NCBI GenBank assembly: GCA_012522335.1
Contig: JAAYKP010000107.1
Location: 1-34,385, forward strand
Direction of reading: 5' to 3'
Length of the DNA: 34,385 bases
Source of the DNA: Bacillota bacterium
GTDB lineage: Bacteria; Bacillota; Dethiobacteria; Dethiobacterales; Dethiobacteraceae
Shown piece by piece: positions 16,851 to 24,414 of the stretch (positions are counted from its first letter, which is position 1; the number at the start of each line of letters is the position of its first letter). A model generated the notes under the pieces. The model did no database searches, was not told the DNA's origin, and was given only the letters and a program-made list of their open reading frames with translations. A program made the position numbers and the translations under genes.

Positions 16851-16878
16851 ATTATAATATATTTTTATAATTTCGCAA
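16851..16878 (-). promoter_or_regulatory. Candidate promoter of response regulator gene
   Basis: On the minus strand TTGCGA (16878-16873), a 16-bp AT-only spacer and TATAAT (16856-16851), about 90 bases upstream of the response regulator start. Confidence 0.55.
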
Positions 16879-16983
16879 TCTTTGGCGTCACTGCATATTT
16901 ATCTTATTTTAGGAAAAACTTTGTTTGTCTAAGCTTTGAAAAGTATATATTTTTTGTGACCAGAAAGAGAAGGTTTTTGATAA

Positions 16984-17013
16984 ATTCTGCAGAATATACA
17001 TCATTGGTATAAT
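16984..17013 (+). promoter_or_regulatory. Extended -10 promoter and palindrome before cytochrome gene
   Basis: TGGTATAAT at 17005-17013 is an extended -10 element 27 bases before the cytochrome start. The perfect palindrome ATTCTGCAGAAT at 16984-16995 covers the -35 position, where no good hexamer is seen. This is the layout expected of an activator-dependent promoter; the divergent response regulator is a candidate binder. Confidence 0.45.
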
Positions 17014-17039
17014 TATCTTATGATCTGGTAGGAGGACAT

Positions 17040-17417
17040 ATGAACAGAAAAATTTTTCTTGTAATTGCTTTAGTTGTCATGGCAGCTTTCGCCTGGTATG
17101 TCCGAGGGACTTTGCTTGTTCCCAAACAAACGGTAGCCGGTCCGGAACTTGTCAGTCACCGCGTTGATCAATATGATGAAGATTGTGTTGACTGTCATGG
17201 TAAAGTTAGCGAATGGCATAAAGAGCATTTTGCAACCTTTAGCAGTGACAACTGCATGGATTGTCATGGTGGATCCCCGGGGACTCCGCACCCCACAGAT
17301 GGTACATATGCAGAGTGTTTAACCTGTCACGAACCTATTGTGGCTACACATGATGAAATGTTCCCCTGGGAAAACACAACTTATGACGATTGTCTAGGTT
17401 GTCATAAACCTGAATAA
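17040..17417 (+). CDS. Membrane-anchored tetraheme cytochrome c
   Basis: 125 residues with an N-terminal hydrophobic helix (IFLVIALVVMAAFAWYV) after MNRK, which can act as an uncleaved anchor or signal. The rest is exported and has four CxxCH haem sites at Cys49, Cys72, Cys93 and Cys118. Five further histidines (40, 60, 63, 84, 104) are enough for bis-histidine ligation of all four. The heme spacing resembles small NapC/NrfH- or c3-like carriers, but no close family can be named. GGAGGACAT precedes ATG 17040 and a strong terminator follows, so it is a one-gene unit. It needs a cytochrome c maturation system not seen here. A role in moving electrons from the menaquinone pool or formate dehydrogenase to an outside acceptor is inference. 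Confidence 0.92.
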   Translation: MNRKIFLVIALVVMAAFAWYVRGTLLVPKQTVAGPELVSHRVDQYDEDCVDCHGKVSEWHKEHFATFSSDNCMDCHGGSPGTPHPTDGTYAECLTCHEPIVATHDEMFPWENTTYDDCLGCHKPE

Positions 17418-17421
17418 GACT

Positions 17422-17457
17422 CATTAAAGCCGATACGTGAACGTATCGGCTTTAATG
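17422..17457 (+). terminator. Terminator of cytochrome gene
   Basis: CATTAAAGCCGATACGT (17422-17438) pairs perfectly with ACGTATCGGCTTTAATG (17441-17457); effective loop TGAA, then CTTTTC. A 15-17 bp stem four bases past the stop. Confidence 0.88.
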
Positions 17458-17497
17458 CTTTTCAGACAAAATAGCTTTAATTGGCGCTGCAGGCGCA

Positions 17498-17546
17498 CAA
17501 CCCTCCTTTTTTTCATATTGTAATGTAGCATAAAGATGGAGGGTTG
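17498..17546 (+). promoter_or_regulatory. Inverted repeat that includes the aprX ribosome binding site
   Basis: CAACCCTCC (17498-17506) is the exact reverse complement of GGAGGGTTG (17538-17546), whose GGAGGG is the ribosome binding site of the protease gene starting at 17549. A transcript starting upstream of 17498 could fold the site into a 9-bp stem with a 31-base loop. Confidence 0.45.
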
Positions 17547-17548
17547 AA

Positions 17549-18856
17549 ATGATTTATCAAGATGTGAAATGGATTCGTGCTCACGGCGCCAAACTAGCGC
17601 CTTCCCTGCGTAAACGTATCCTGGCCTGGTATCGCCCTGCAAGCTATACGCCATGCTTTATCAGCAAAATATATACTAGTGTGCTGCAAAAATGGCGTAG
17701 AATTCCGGTGATCGTCCAACTGGATGAAAGTACCGCCGCTTCCCTCTCCCTGCAGGCAATCAGCCAGGCTACCGGCTGCAAAATCCAGAAAGAACTATCC
17801 CTGCTGAATGCCTTCTCTGCCAAGGTAGACCGTAAAACTCTGCAGGCACTGGCAGAAAATCCTAATGTCGTCCGCATCTGGTATGATGAAGAAATACGCG
17901 CAGTTTTAGATACGGCTTCTCCCACTGTACAGGCAGACAGCGCTTGGGAGGCGGGTTTGACAGGTAAAGGTGTGACCATTGCCGTTATTGATACAGGTGT
18001 TTATAATCATGCGGACCTGGCAGGGCGCATTATCGGTTTTGTTGATCTGGTAGGCAGTAAACAAGAACCGTATGATGATAACGGTCATGGTACTCATGTC
18101 GCCGGTTGTGCCGCAGCCAACGGGAAGCAGAGCGGCGGCAGATATAAAGCACCGGCACCGGAAGCTAATATTGTCGGCATTAAAGCTCTCAGTAAAACAG
18201 GTTCCGGCTCCCTAAGCACCGTCATTCAAGGGATTCAATGGTGTATCGATAACCAGGCACGCTATAAAATCAGGATTCTTAATCTATCCTTAGGCAGTGA
18301 AACTTACCAGTCTTATAACGACGACCCGGTGGGGCTGGCCGTTGAAAAAGCCTGGGATGCCGGTTTAATTGTCTGTGCCGCTGCCGGGAATAGCGGTCCG
18401 GAAGCACGGACAGTTAATTCCCCCGGTAATCACCCGAAAATTATTACTGTCGGTGCCCTTGATGATCGCGGCACCGGTGAAAGCGGCGACGACCAAATAG
18501 CCGGATTTTCCAGCCGGGGGCCAACGGCAGACGATCTTAATAAACCCGACTTTGTAGCACCAGGTGTTAACATTGTGGCTTTGCGCTCCCCGGGTGCCTT
18601 TTTAGATAAACAAAGGAAAAACTACCGCACAGATACAGACTATTTGTCCCTTTCCGGTACTTCTATGGCCACACCTGTTTGCGCCGGTGTAATTGCTGTC
18701 CTGCTGGAAAAAGACCCCACTCTCACACCGGAGCGGGTAAAAAAGCTGCTGCAGAAAACCGCCAGACGTCTCCCCGGCTATGACGAAAACGACCAGGGCA
18801 GCGGTGTCATCAGCCTCAAAGAAGCATTACAAGCATTGGAAAACGACATCTTTTAG
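17549..18856 (+). CDS. aprX: AprX-like subtilisin-family serine protease
   Basis: 435-residue S8 peptidase that follows Bacillus AprX closely along its length. The N-terminal 120 residues (with WYRPASYTPCFISKIY and an I9-inhibitor-like fold ending DEEIRAVLDTA) precede the catalytic domain. Catalytic residues: Asp148 in VIDTGVYNHADL, His180 in GHGTHVAGCA, oxyanion Asn281 in AAGNSGPE and Ser372 in SGTSMATP. There is no signal peptide, so like AprX it is probably intracellular. GGAGGG precedes ATG 17549. The physiological role of AprX is not well defined. The gene stands alone, between two strong terminators. Confidence 0.93.
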   Translation: MIYQDVKWIRAHGAKLAPSLRKRILAWYRPASYTPCFISKIYTSVLQKWRRIPVIVQLDESTAASLSLQAISQATGCKIQKELSLLNAFSAKVDRKTLQALAENPNVVRIWYDEEIRAVLDTASPTVQADSAWEAGLTGKGVTIAVIDTGVYNHADLAGRIIGFVDLVGSKQEPYDDNGHGTHVAGCAAANGKQSGGRYKAPAPEANIVGIKALSKTGSGSLSTVIQGIQWCIDNQARYKIRILNLSLGSETYQSYNDDPVGLAVEKAWDAGLIVCAAAGNSGPEARTVNSPGNHPKIITVGALDDRGTGESGDDQIAGFSSRGPTADDLNKPDFVAPGVNIVALRSPGAFLDKQRKNYRTDTDYLSLSGTSMATPVCAGVIAVLLEKDPTLTPERVKKLLQKTARRLPGYDENDQGSGVISLKEALQALENDIF

Positions 18857-18892
18857 CATACCAATAAGTCAGGAAGGTAGTTCTTTACTGAA

Positions 18893-18927
18893 AAAAATAC
18901 CGGCACCTAAGACGTGCCGGTATTTTT
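18893..18927 (+). terminator. Terminator of aprX
   Basis: AAAAATACCGGCAC (18893-18906) pairs with GTGCCGGTATTTTT (18914-18927), 14 bp, loop of 7, ending in a T run. The remaining stretch to speD (18928-19083) shows only a lone TATAAT about 50 bases before the gene. Confidence 0.92.
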
Positions 18928-19083
18928 GCCAACACTTTATGTTTACTATCTCGCCTAAAATACAATCACGAGGAACTTTTATCTCAGAACTTTCATGATC
19001 ATATAGCCGCATTGTCAGTTTAGGTTTATAATGAGTATGGAGTGAGATACTACAAGAAGAGTGAAGTTTTTTGGAGGTGAAAA

Positions 19084-19905
19084 ATGGAGATTAAATCTTT
19101 TAAAAAACTAAAACTGTACGGATTTAACAATTTAACAAAATCATTAAGCTTTAATATGTATGATATTTGTTACGCAAAAACAGCTGCAGACCGTCAAAGA
19201 TATATTGAGTATATCGACGAACAGTATAATGCTGAAAGGCTGACAACCATTCTTACCAATGTCTCAGAGATCATTGGTGCAAATATCTTAAATATTGCTA
19301 AACAAGATTATGATCCCCAAGGTGCCAGTGTAACCATCCTGATTGCTGAGGGACACCCGCCCACAGATCACCAATGTACTGAACAAGCGGAGCATGAAAC
19401 ACCCGGCCCCCTGCCGGAGACAATTGTCGGACATTTAGATAAAAGTCATATCGCTGTGCACACTTACCCGGAAAGTCACCCTGATGACGGTATCAGCACT
19501 TTCCGTGCCGATATTGACGTTTCCACCTGTGGACATATATCTCCCTTAAAGGCTTTAAACTACCTCATCCATAGCTTTGAATCTGATATAATTACCATTG
19601 ATTACCGTGTACGAGGTTTTACACGAGATGTCAGCGGCAAAAAATATTTTATAGATCACAAAATCAATTCGATCCAAAATTATATTCCCGGCAGCACAAG
19701 GGAAAAATACCAAGCTATCGATGTGAATGTCTATCAGGAAAATATTTTCCATACCAAAATGATCCTCAAAGAGTTCGATCTGGATAATTATCTTTTCGGC
19801 ATCTCGAAAAAAGATCTTTCCCCCAGCCAACGCCGCAAAATAAAACAACGGCTGAAAAAAGAAATGTTGGAGATTTTTTACGGCCGCAATATGTCTAAAG
19901 TCTAA
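19084..19905 (+). CDS. speD: S-adenosylmethionine decarboxylase, E. coli type
   Basis: 273-residue proenzyme of the long (class 1A) bacterial type. It makes decarboxylated SAM, the aminopropyl donor for spermidine. The self-cleavage site [11 protein letters not shown] is present, so Ser121 should become the pyruvoyl group. Other family marks are [33 protein letters not shown] and the [18 protein letters not shown] block. Length matches E. coli SpeD (264) and not the roughly 125-residue class 1B enzyme of Bacillus. GGAGGTGA precedes ATG 19084. No speE or other polyamine gene is next to it. Flanked by terminators, monocistronic. Confidence 0.95.
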   Translation: MEIKSFKKLKLYGFNNLTKSLSFNMYDICYAKTAADRQRYIEYIDEQYNAERLTTILTNVSEIIGANILNIAKQDYDPQGASVTILIAEGHPPTDHQCTEQAEHETPGPLPETIVGHLDKSHIAVHTYPESHPDDGISTFRADIDVSTCGHISPLKALNYLIHSFESDIITIDYRVRGFTRDVSGKKYFIDHKINSIQNYIPGSTREKYQAIDVNVYQENIFHTKMILKEFDLDNYLFGISKKDLSPSQRRKIKQRLKKEMLEIFYGRNMSKV

Positions 19906-19928
19906 AAGCGAACAATAGTTTCGCTTTT
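19904..19928 (+). terminator. Terminator of speD
   Basis: AAAAGCGAA (19904-19912) pairs with TTCGCTTTT (19920-19928), loop of 7, followed by TTC. It starts inside the speD stop codon and could also serve the convergent gene. Confidence 0.8.
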
Positions 19929-20012
19929 TCCAACTCAACCGGCAAAAATTGTTTCCTGCGAACACCAAACAGGAGACCAAAGAATAATCCCCTATTAATT
20001 GACTGACAAGGT

Positions 20013-20666
20013 TTAAACCAACTCACGCACTTCAACTTTTATTTCGTACTGTCTTGCGTCATCTAATACTCTCGCTAATCTTGCCAGTCTGTTTGCCAGC
20101 TGGTGGCCGGAAATGCGCCCATTAAAGACAATGTAAAAAGAACTCTCCTGCTCCTCTTGTACAGAGACAACACTTACCGCGGGGACTATTTCTGCAGATA
20201 CTTCCTCTTTGTTTTCCTCCGTCTGCTCTGCTTTCTGCTCTTCTGCCTCTGTTTTTTTAGGCCGACGTCCGCGCGGTTTTGTTTCAATGCCAAGAGTTTT
20301 TAATACTTCGCTATAAAACTTTTTGCGTGAAATCTTCATATCGCGAATGATATTATTCGTAGTAAATTCATCACGCCATTTAGTCATTAACACGACTTGC
20401 TTTTCAATGGGCAGCTCTTTAAATTCCTCGTAAGGCAAAACTTGATTCTCATACATATTATATACTTTCACCTCACTGCACTTCATATATTCTTTTTTTG
20501 CTTTACCGCTAAGAAAATCAACCGGTGTTCTGATGGGACCTGTACGCCCGGTACGAGAAGCTCTGCCCCGTACCCCGCTTAAATGTTTCTTACTGGTTGT
20601 AGAATGAAAAACTATCTCCGCTTCTGTTGGTCTGTCATTTTCCTGCACAAAAAAATCCTCACTCAT
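20013..20666 (-). CDS. Unknown protein with HTH-like and AT-hook-like segments
   Basis: 217 residues; family not recognised. Four regions can be seen: a basic, Gly/Arg-rich N-terminus (about 25-50), a helical section at about 75-128 (PYEEFKELPIEKQVVLMTKW, then NNIIRDMKISRKKFYSEVL) that reads like a helix-turn-helix, an AT-hook-like KPRGRRPKK at 130-138, a Glu-rich linker (139-174), and a separate C-terminal piece (175-217) starting SSFYIVFNGRISG. No signal or membrane segment. ATG 20666 follows AGGTGAGAG. The mix suggests a DNA-binding regulator with a small ligand or oligomer domain; this is inference. Downstream of glgP on the same strand but separated by a terminator. Confidence 0.75.
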   Translation of the reverse strand: MSEDFFVQENDRPTEAEIVFHSTTSKKHLSGVRGRASRTGRTGPIRTPVDFLSGKAKKEYMKCSEVKVYNMYENQVLPYEEFKELPIEKQVVLMTKWRDEFTTNNIIRDMKISRKKFYSEVLKTLGIETKPRGRRPKKTEAEEQKAEQTEENKEEVSAEIVPAVSVVSVQEEQESSFYIVFNGRISGHQLANRLARLARVLDDARQYEIKVEVRELV

Positions 20667-20807
20667 TCTCTCACCTATTCGTCATATCAGGAATAGTATA
20701 AACAACTTATGATCAATTATGCTTGGAGAATAAGAAATATTACTATGGAGATTATGAAACAAAGTTCTTTTCTGTGACCAAGGTTGGTACGAATTATTCT
20801 TATTCGA

Positions 20808-20847
20808 AAAAGGCTGTGCCGGATTTAATCTCCGGCAGCAGCCTTTT
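20808..20847 (-). terminator. Terminator of alpha-glucan phosphorylase gene
   Basis: AAAAGGCTG-T-GCCGGA (20808-20823) pairs with TCCGGC-AG-CAGCCTTTT (20831-20847), a 15-bp stem with a small internal loop and an 7-base apical loop, ending in a T run on the minus strand (AAAAGGCTG arm is A-rich on plus, giving CTTTTTCG). Confidence 0.88.
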
Positions 20848-20856
20848 AAAACCATA

Positions 20857-22566
20857 TTATGTTAGATAATGATGCTGTTCGCTGTCTGAGCAATGGGGCA
20901 TTAACCAGGGAGCCGCCATCTCATCCTGCTGCTCCATGACCCGGTTGTACATTAATTCGTAGTATTCGCGCACCATGCGGACAGCGGAAAATTTATAATG
21001 CGACATATCAATACTGGCACGCATCATATCCAGCCAACGCTCACGGTCATGATAATAGGTAGGGATCACCTCCTCAAACAGCACCTTGTATAATGCCTGT
21101 AAATCCTCCATATTTTGCTGCTGCGGATCGGCATGACTGTGATGCGTATCCAACAACCAGCCGGAAACACCATGCTGCGGTCCCTCACCTACCCAACCAT
21201 CAACCACGCTCAGATTTAACACACCATTCACAGCCGCTTTCATTCCCGATGTGCCGGAAGCCTCCAGGGGACGCAGCGGGTTATTGAGCCAGACGTCACA
21301 GCCGCGCACCAGCAAACGAGCTATTTCCATGTTATAGTTTTCTAAAAAAACAACAGCGTCTTTATACTTGCGATCCATGGCTACTAAATCGCGAATGATA
21401 CGTTTGCCTTCATGGTCATCGGGATGAGCCTTTCCGGAAAAGATAAGCTGCATTTTACCCTCTTTCAAGAGCGGATCAATAATTTCCGTATTGCGGAAAA
21501 TTAAATCAGATCTTTTATAACCGGCAGCCCGGCGTGCAAAACCAACAATTAAAGCGTCCGGATTTAATTTGGCATCTGTATGCTGCTCGGCAAAAGCAAT
21601 TAGTTCCTGTTTAGCCTTTTGGTGGGGTTCCCATAAATCACCACCATCCTTGAAGGCCTGGCCAATTTCCGGAGCCTGCCAGGTGGGTACATGCACCCCG
21701 TTAGTGATGGAAACAATGGGCCCCGTGTCAGCTACATGACGCCACATGGCTCGTGCCGTATGCCCATGGATATTAGATACGGCATTAGCCACCGTGCATA
21801 AGCGTAAAGCAGCCTCTGTCATATTAAAGGGATCGCCGCCCAGACGCAGCATTTGTTCATATGTAAGACCATTATACGCGCCTAACTTCTCTAACTCACC
21901 ATGATTATGTTTTTCATTGCCGGCTTCAACCGGGGTATGGGTTGTAAAAACTACCTGCCGCCTCGTCACCTGCAGCGCTTCCTCAAAGGATAAACCCTCA
22001 GCCATCTTTTCCCGGATCAGTTCGATGCCGGCAAGTACGGCATGGCCTTCATTAAAGTGATAAACATCTACGTCGATATTTAAAGCACGTAATAGCCGCA
22101 CACCACCAATACCAAGCACTATTTCCTGGGTAATTCGTTCAGAAGAGCCGCCGCCGTACAGTTTGTTTGTTATCCAGCCGTACTCGCTGCCTGGAACATT
22201 AGTGTCTAATAAATACAAAGGTGCATTGCCATACTGATCTACCAGCCGTACCCGGCAGGGCACCTGCCGTCCTTCAACCTCCACATTAACGGTAATTCCT
22301 GTGTCCTTGACAAATTCATAATCGTAATGGGGATAGACATCATACGGCCAGCCATCCTCACCGATGAATTGTTCCGTGTAATCCTGGCGCCAGAGAATGC
22401 CAATCCCAATCATGGGTAAATTTAGATCACGAGCCGCCTTTAAGAAATCACCCGCGAGAATTCCTAACCCTCCTGCAAAAATTGGCAGCCCAGAATTAAG
22501 ACCGTATTCCATGCAAAAGTAAGCAACTCTGGGCAGTTTGTTTTGCTTAGGCATCCTTGCCGGCAA
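20857..22566 (-). CDS. glgP: Alpha-glucan (glycogen) phosphorylase, short form
   Basis: 569-residue GT35 phosphorylase that releases glucose 1-phosphate from glycogen or maltodextrin. Visible: VAYFCMEYGLNSGLPIFAGG, FNEGHAVL, TTHTPVEAGNEKH, SITNGVHVPTW, GFARRAAGYKRSDL, and EASGTSGMKAAVNGVLN, whose lysine should hold pyridoxal phosphate. It lacks the N-terminal DUF3417 domain of the roughly 830-residue Thermotoga-type enzymes, as many short relatives do. The start is unclear. TTG 22566 has GGTGAT eight bases upstream; ATG 22554 has no spaced site. A nine-codon open frame beginning at ATG 22576 with AAGGA before it overlaps the ATG. No other glycogen gene is in the window. Confidence 0.92.
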   Translation of the reverse strand: MPARMPKQNKLPRVAYFCMEYGLNSGLPIFAGGLGILAGDFLKAARDLNLPMIGIGILWRQDYTEQFIGEDGWPYDVYPHYDYEFVKDTGITVNVEVEGRQVPCRVRLVDQYGNAPLYLLDTNVPGSEYGWITNKLYGGGSSERITQEIVLGIGGVRLLRALNIDVDVYHFNEGHAVLAGIELIREKMAEGLSFEEALQVTRRQVVFTTHTPVEAGNEKHNHGELEKLGAYNGLTYEQMLRLGGDPFNMTEAALRLCTVANAVSNIHGHTARAMWRHVADTGPIVSITNGVHVPTWQAPEIGQAFKDGGDLWEPHQKAKQELIAFAEQHTDAKLNPDALIVGFARRAAGYKRSDLIFRNTEIIDPLLKEGKMQLIFSGKAHPDDHEGKRIIRDLVAMDRKYKDAVVFLENYNMEIARLLVRGCDVWLNNPLRPLEASGTSGMKAAVNGVLNLSVVDGWVGEGPQHGVSGWLLDTHHSHADPQQQNMEDLQALYKVLFEEVIPTYYHDRERWLDMMRASIDMSHYKFSAVRMVREYYELMYNRVMEQQDEMAAPWLMPHCSDSEQHHYLT

Positions 22567-22697
22567 AGCCGGTCATCACCATCCTTTTTTATAATTCTTA
22601 TTTATTTTGCGGCCGCATCAGAAAGATTATACTTAAACGCAGGAACCAAATAAATAAAACAGAATATAGCCAGTATAAATTATAAGGAGATAGTCAG

Positions 22698-23177
22698 ATG
22701 CCTTATCTACCATTACTTTTAGCATCTTTAATGTTTATCGTCGGTTTTCTTGGGACTTTTTTGCCTGTGCTGCCCGGTGCAATTTTAATCTACGGCGGCA
22801 TGCTGCTGTATGGTTATCTGACCAAGTTTACCGCTCTGACAATACACTTCTTCATCATAGAAGGTTTAGCGCTGCTGCTGGTGTTTGCTGTGGACTTTTT
22901 GGCAGCAGCTGTCGGAACCAAACGCTATGGCGGCAGCCGTGCCGCCTCCTTTGGTGCCGCAGTCGGCACCTTGGCAGGGATTTTTTTCTTTCCGCCTCTG
23001 GGAATTATAGTCGGTCCCTTTGTAGGTGCCGCACTGGCCGAATTAATAAAAGGCAAAGAAATAGACCAGGCATTGCGCGTAGGTTTCGGCACCATTATCG
23101 GTCTGCTTGGCGGTACAATTCTTAAAATTGTCATCGAGACAGCCATGATTATCTATTTTTTTATCACCATATTTTAA
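22698..23177 (+). CDS. DUF456 membrane protein
   Basis: 159 residues, nearly all hydrophobic, with about four membrane segments. It has the DUF456 pattern: LGTFLPVLPGAILIYGGMLLYG near the start, a central DFLAAAVGTKRYGGSRAASFGAA block, and GIIVGPFVGAALAEL followed by a second Gly-rich segment. Function of the family is unknown. ATG 22698 follows AAGGAGATAG. It is divergent from glgP and ends at a strong terminator. Confidence 0.9.
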   Translation: MPYLPLLLASLMFIVGFLGTFLPVLPGAILIYGGMLLYGYLTKFTALTIHFFIIEGLALLLVFAVDFLAAAVGTKRYGGSRAASFGAAVGTLAGIFFFPPLGIIVGPFVGAALAELIKGKEIDQALRVGFGTIIGLLGGTILKIVIETAMIIYFFITIF

Positions 23178-23183
23178 CGACGA

Positions 23184-23216
23184 AAAAGTGCCTTACATTT
23201 CCTGTAGGGCACTTTT
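23184..23216 (+). terminator. Terminator between DUF456 and rhomboid genes
   Basis: AAAAGTGCCTTACA (23184-23197) pairs with TGTAGGGCACTTTT (23203-23216) with one wobble pair and a 5-base loop. Near-symmetric, so it can serve both convergent genes. Confidence 0.9.
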
Positions 23217-23251
23217 GGCATTTCTGCTGCTTATTTCACTTCCCACACTCT

Positions 23252-23920
23252 TTACTTACACTCTCTGCGTTTACCAAAAAAACTTATTAAAGCCATACCG
23301 GCCACAAAGCCGCCAATATGGGCCCACCAGGCAATAGAAACATCGACACCAATACTGGTAAAACCGGAAAACAACTGCAGTATAAACCAAAAACCAAGAA
23401 AGAGAACTGCCGGTATTTCTGCAATCGTAAACACAAGAAAAAGAGGAATGATCGCCAGGACCCGGGCCTGGGGACAGCTCACGAGATAGGCACCAAGTAC
23501 GCCTGCTACTGCACCGCTGGCACCGATGATTGGTATCGGGCTGCCCGCATCGAGAAACGCCTGCAGTAAGCCGGCTAATAATCCCATTAACAGATAAAAG
23601 ATGAGGTAGCGAAAATGACCGACACGATCTTCAATATTATCACCAAAAACCCATAAATACAACATATTACTGCCAATATGCAGCCAGCTGCCGTGCATAA
23701 ATTGGTAAGTAAGCAGCGGTACTAAAGCTGCCGGCAGATTACCTGCTGCCAAACTATGAGTCAAACGTATCGGTATTAAACTATACTGCAGCACCATAGC
23801 GGATAATTGGTTATTAGTTAACGACAACTGCCGCACAAATACATAAACATTCAAAATGATCAGGATAGTATTGACAACAGGAAATCTTCTTGTTTTCGGT
23901 GTATCTCGTAATGGAATCAC
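23252..23920 (-). CDS. Rhomboid family intramembrane serine protease
   Basis: 222 residues with about six membrane helices. Catalytic Ser135 in IIGASGAVAGVLGAY and His201 in WWAHIGGFVAG form the dyad; HGSWLHIGSNMLYLWVFG supplies the conserved His and Asn of the oxyanion region. GTG 23920 is used because GGAGG lies at proper spacing; the nearby ATG is out of frame. Substrates unknown. Upstream on the same strand lies the DUF1294 gene, 18 bases away, so the two are probably co-transcribed. Confidence 0.95.
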   Translation of the reverse strand: MIPLRDTPKTRRFPVVNTILIILNVYVFVRQLSLTNNQLSAMVLQYSLIPIRLTHSLAAGNLPAALVPLLTYQFMHGSWLHIGSNMLYLWVFGDNIEDRVGHFRYLIFYLLMGLLAGLLQAFLDAGSPIPIIGASGAVAGVLGAYLVSCPQARVLAIIPLFLVFTIAEIPAVLFLGFWFILQLFSGFTSIGVDVSIAWWAHIGGFVAGMALISFFGKRRECK

Positions 23921-23938
23921 TCATTTCGCCTCCTCTGA

Positions 23939-24202
23939 TTAGTGCCGGAAATAACAGAAACACAATGCACCTTGCAGGAAGATAAGCAGGGGAATACCAC
24001 GATAAAAAAGCTGATGTTTTGTTTTATGCCGAAACCCTTTCATCCCTAACCAGACTCCGACACTACCCCCGAGTACCGCTAAGAACAGCAGAGAATTTTC
24101 CGGTACCCGCCACTTGCCACGACGTGCCTGCCTTTTGTCGTAGAACATTAAGAAAAAAGCTATGCAATTTAGTAATAATAAAATTTTGCTCATTTTCTGC
24201 AT
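23939..24202 (-). CDS. DUF1294 membrane protein
   Basis: 87 residues; two or three membrane helices and the DUF1294 signature: MFYDKRQARRGKWRVPENSLLFLAVLGGSVGVWLGM split across the middle, then FRHKTKHQLFYRGIP. Function of the family is unknown. ATG 24202 is preferred, with GAGG about 12 bases upstream; a TTG at 24220 is an alternative. First gene of a pair with the rhomboid protease. Confidence 0.88.
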   Translation of the reverse strand: MQKMSKILLLLNCIAFFLMFYDKRQARRGKWRVPENSLLFLAVLGGSVGVWLGMKGFRHKTKHQLFYRGIPLLIFLQGALCFCYFRH

Positions 24203-24341
24203 GCGCAGCTGCCGCCTCAATTCAACTATAGTTAATTTTAATTAATTGTTCTTACCGCTGGTGTTCTTTTCCTGCAGTAAGACACCTACCTTAATAATAT
24301 TTAACAAATAATTTATAATTAACCATAAGACAAAGTGAAAA

Positions 24342-24374
24342 AAAGTACGGACAAAGACAATTTGCCCGTACTTT
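24342..24374 (-). terminator. Terminator of cobT
   Basis: AAAGTACGG (24342-24350) pairs with CCGTACTTT (24366-24374); inside, CAAA pairs with TTTG around a 5-base loop. Continues with TTTTTTT on the minus strand. The rest of the gap up to 24202 shows no gene. Confidence 0.88.
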
Positions 24375-24414
24375 CAGTTTTATTTGAGGTTTGCCAGCGT
24401 TATCTAAGCCCAGC

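Noticed and set aside
24203-24341. Gap between the DUF1294 gene and the cobT terminator
   Set aside because: AT-rich sequence with short direct A/T runs; no open frame with a ribosome binding site and no structured element seen.
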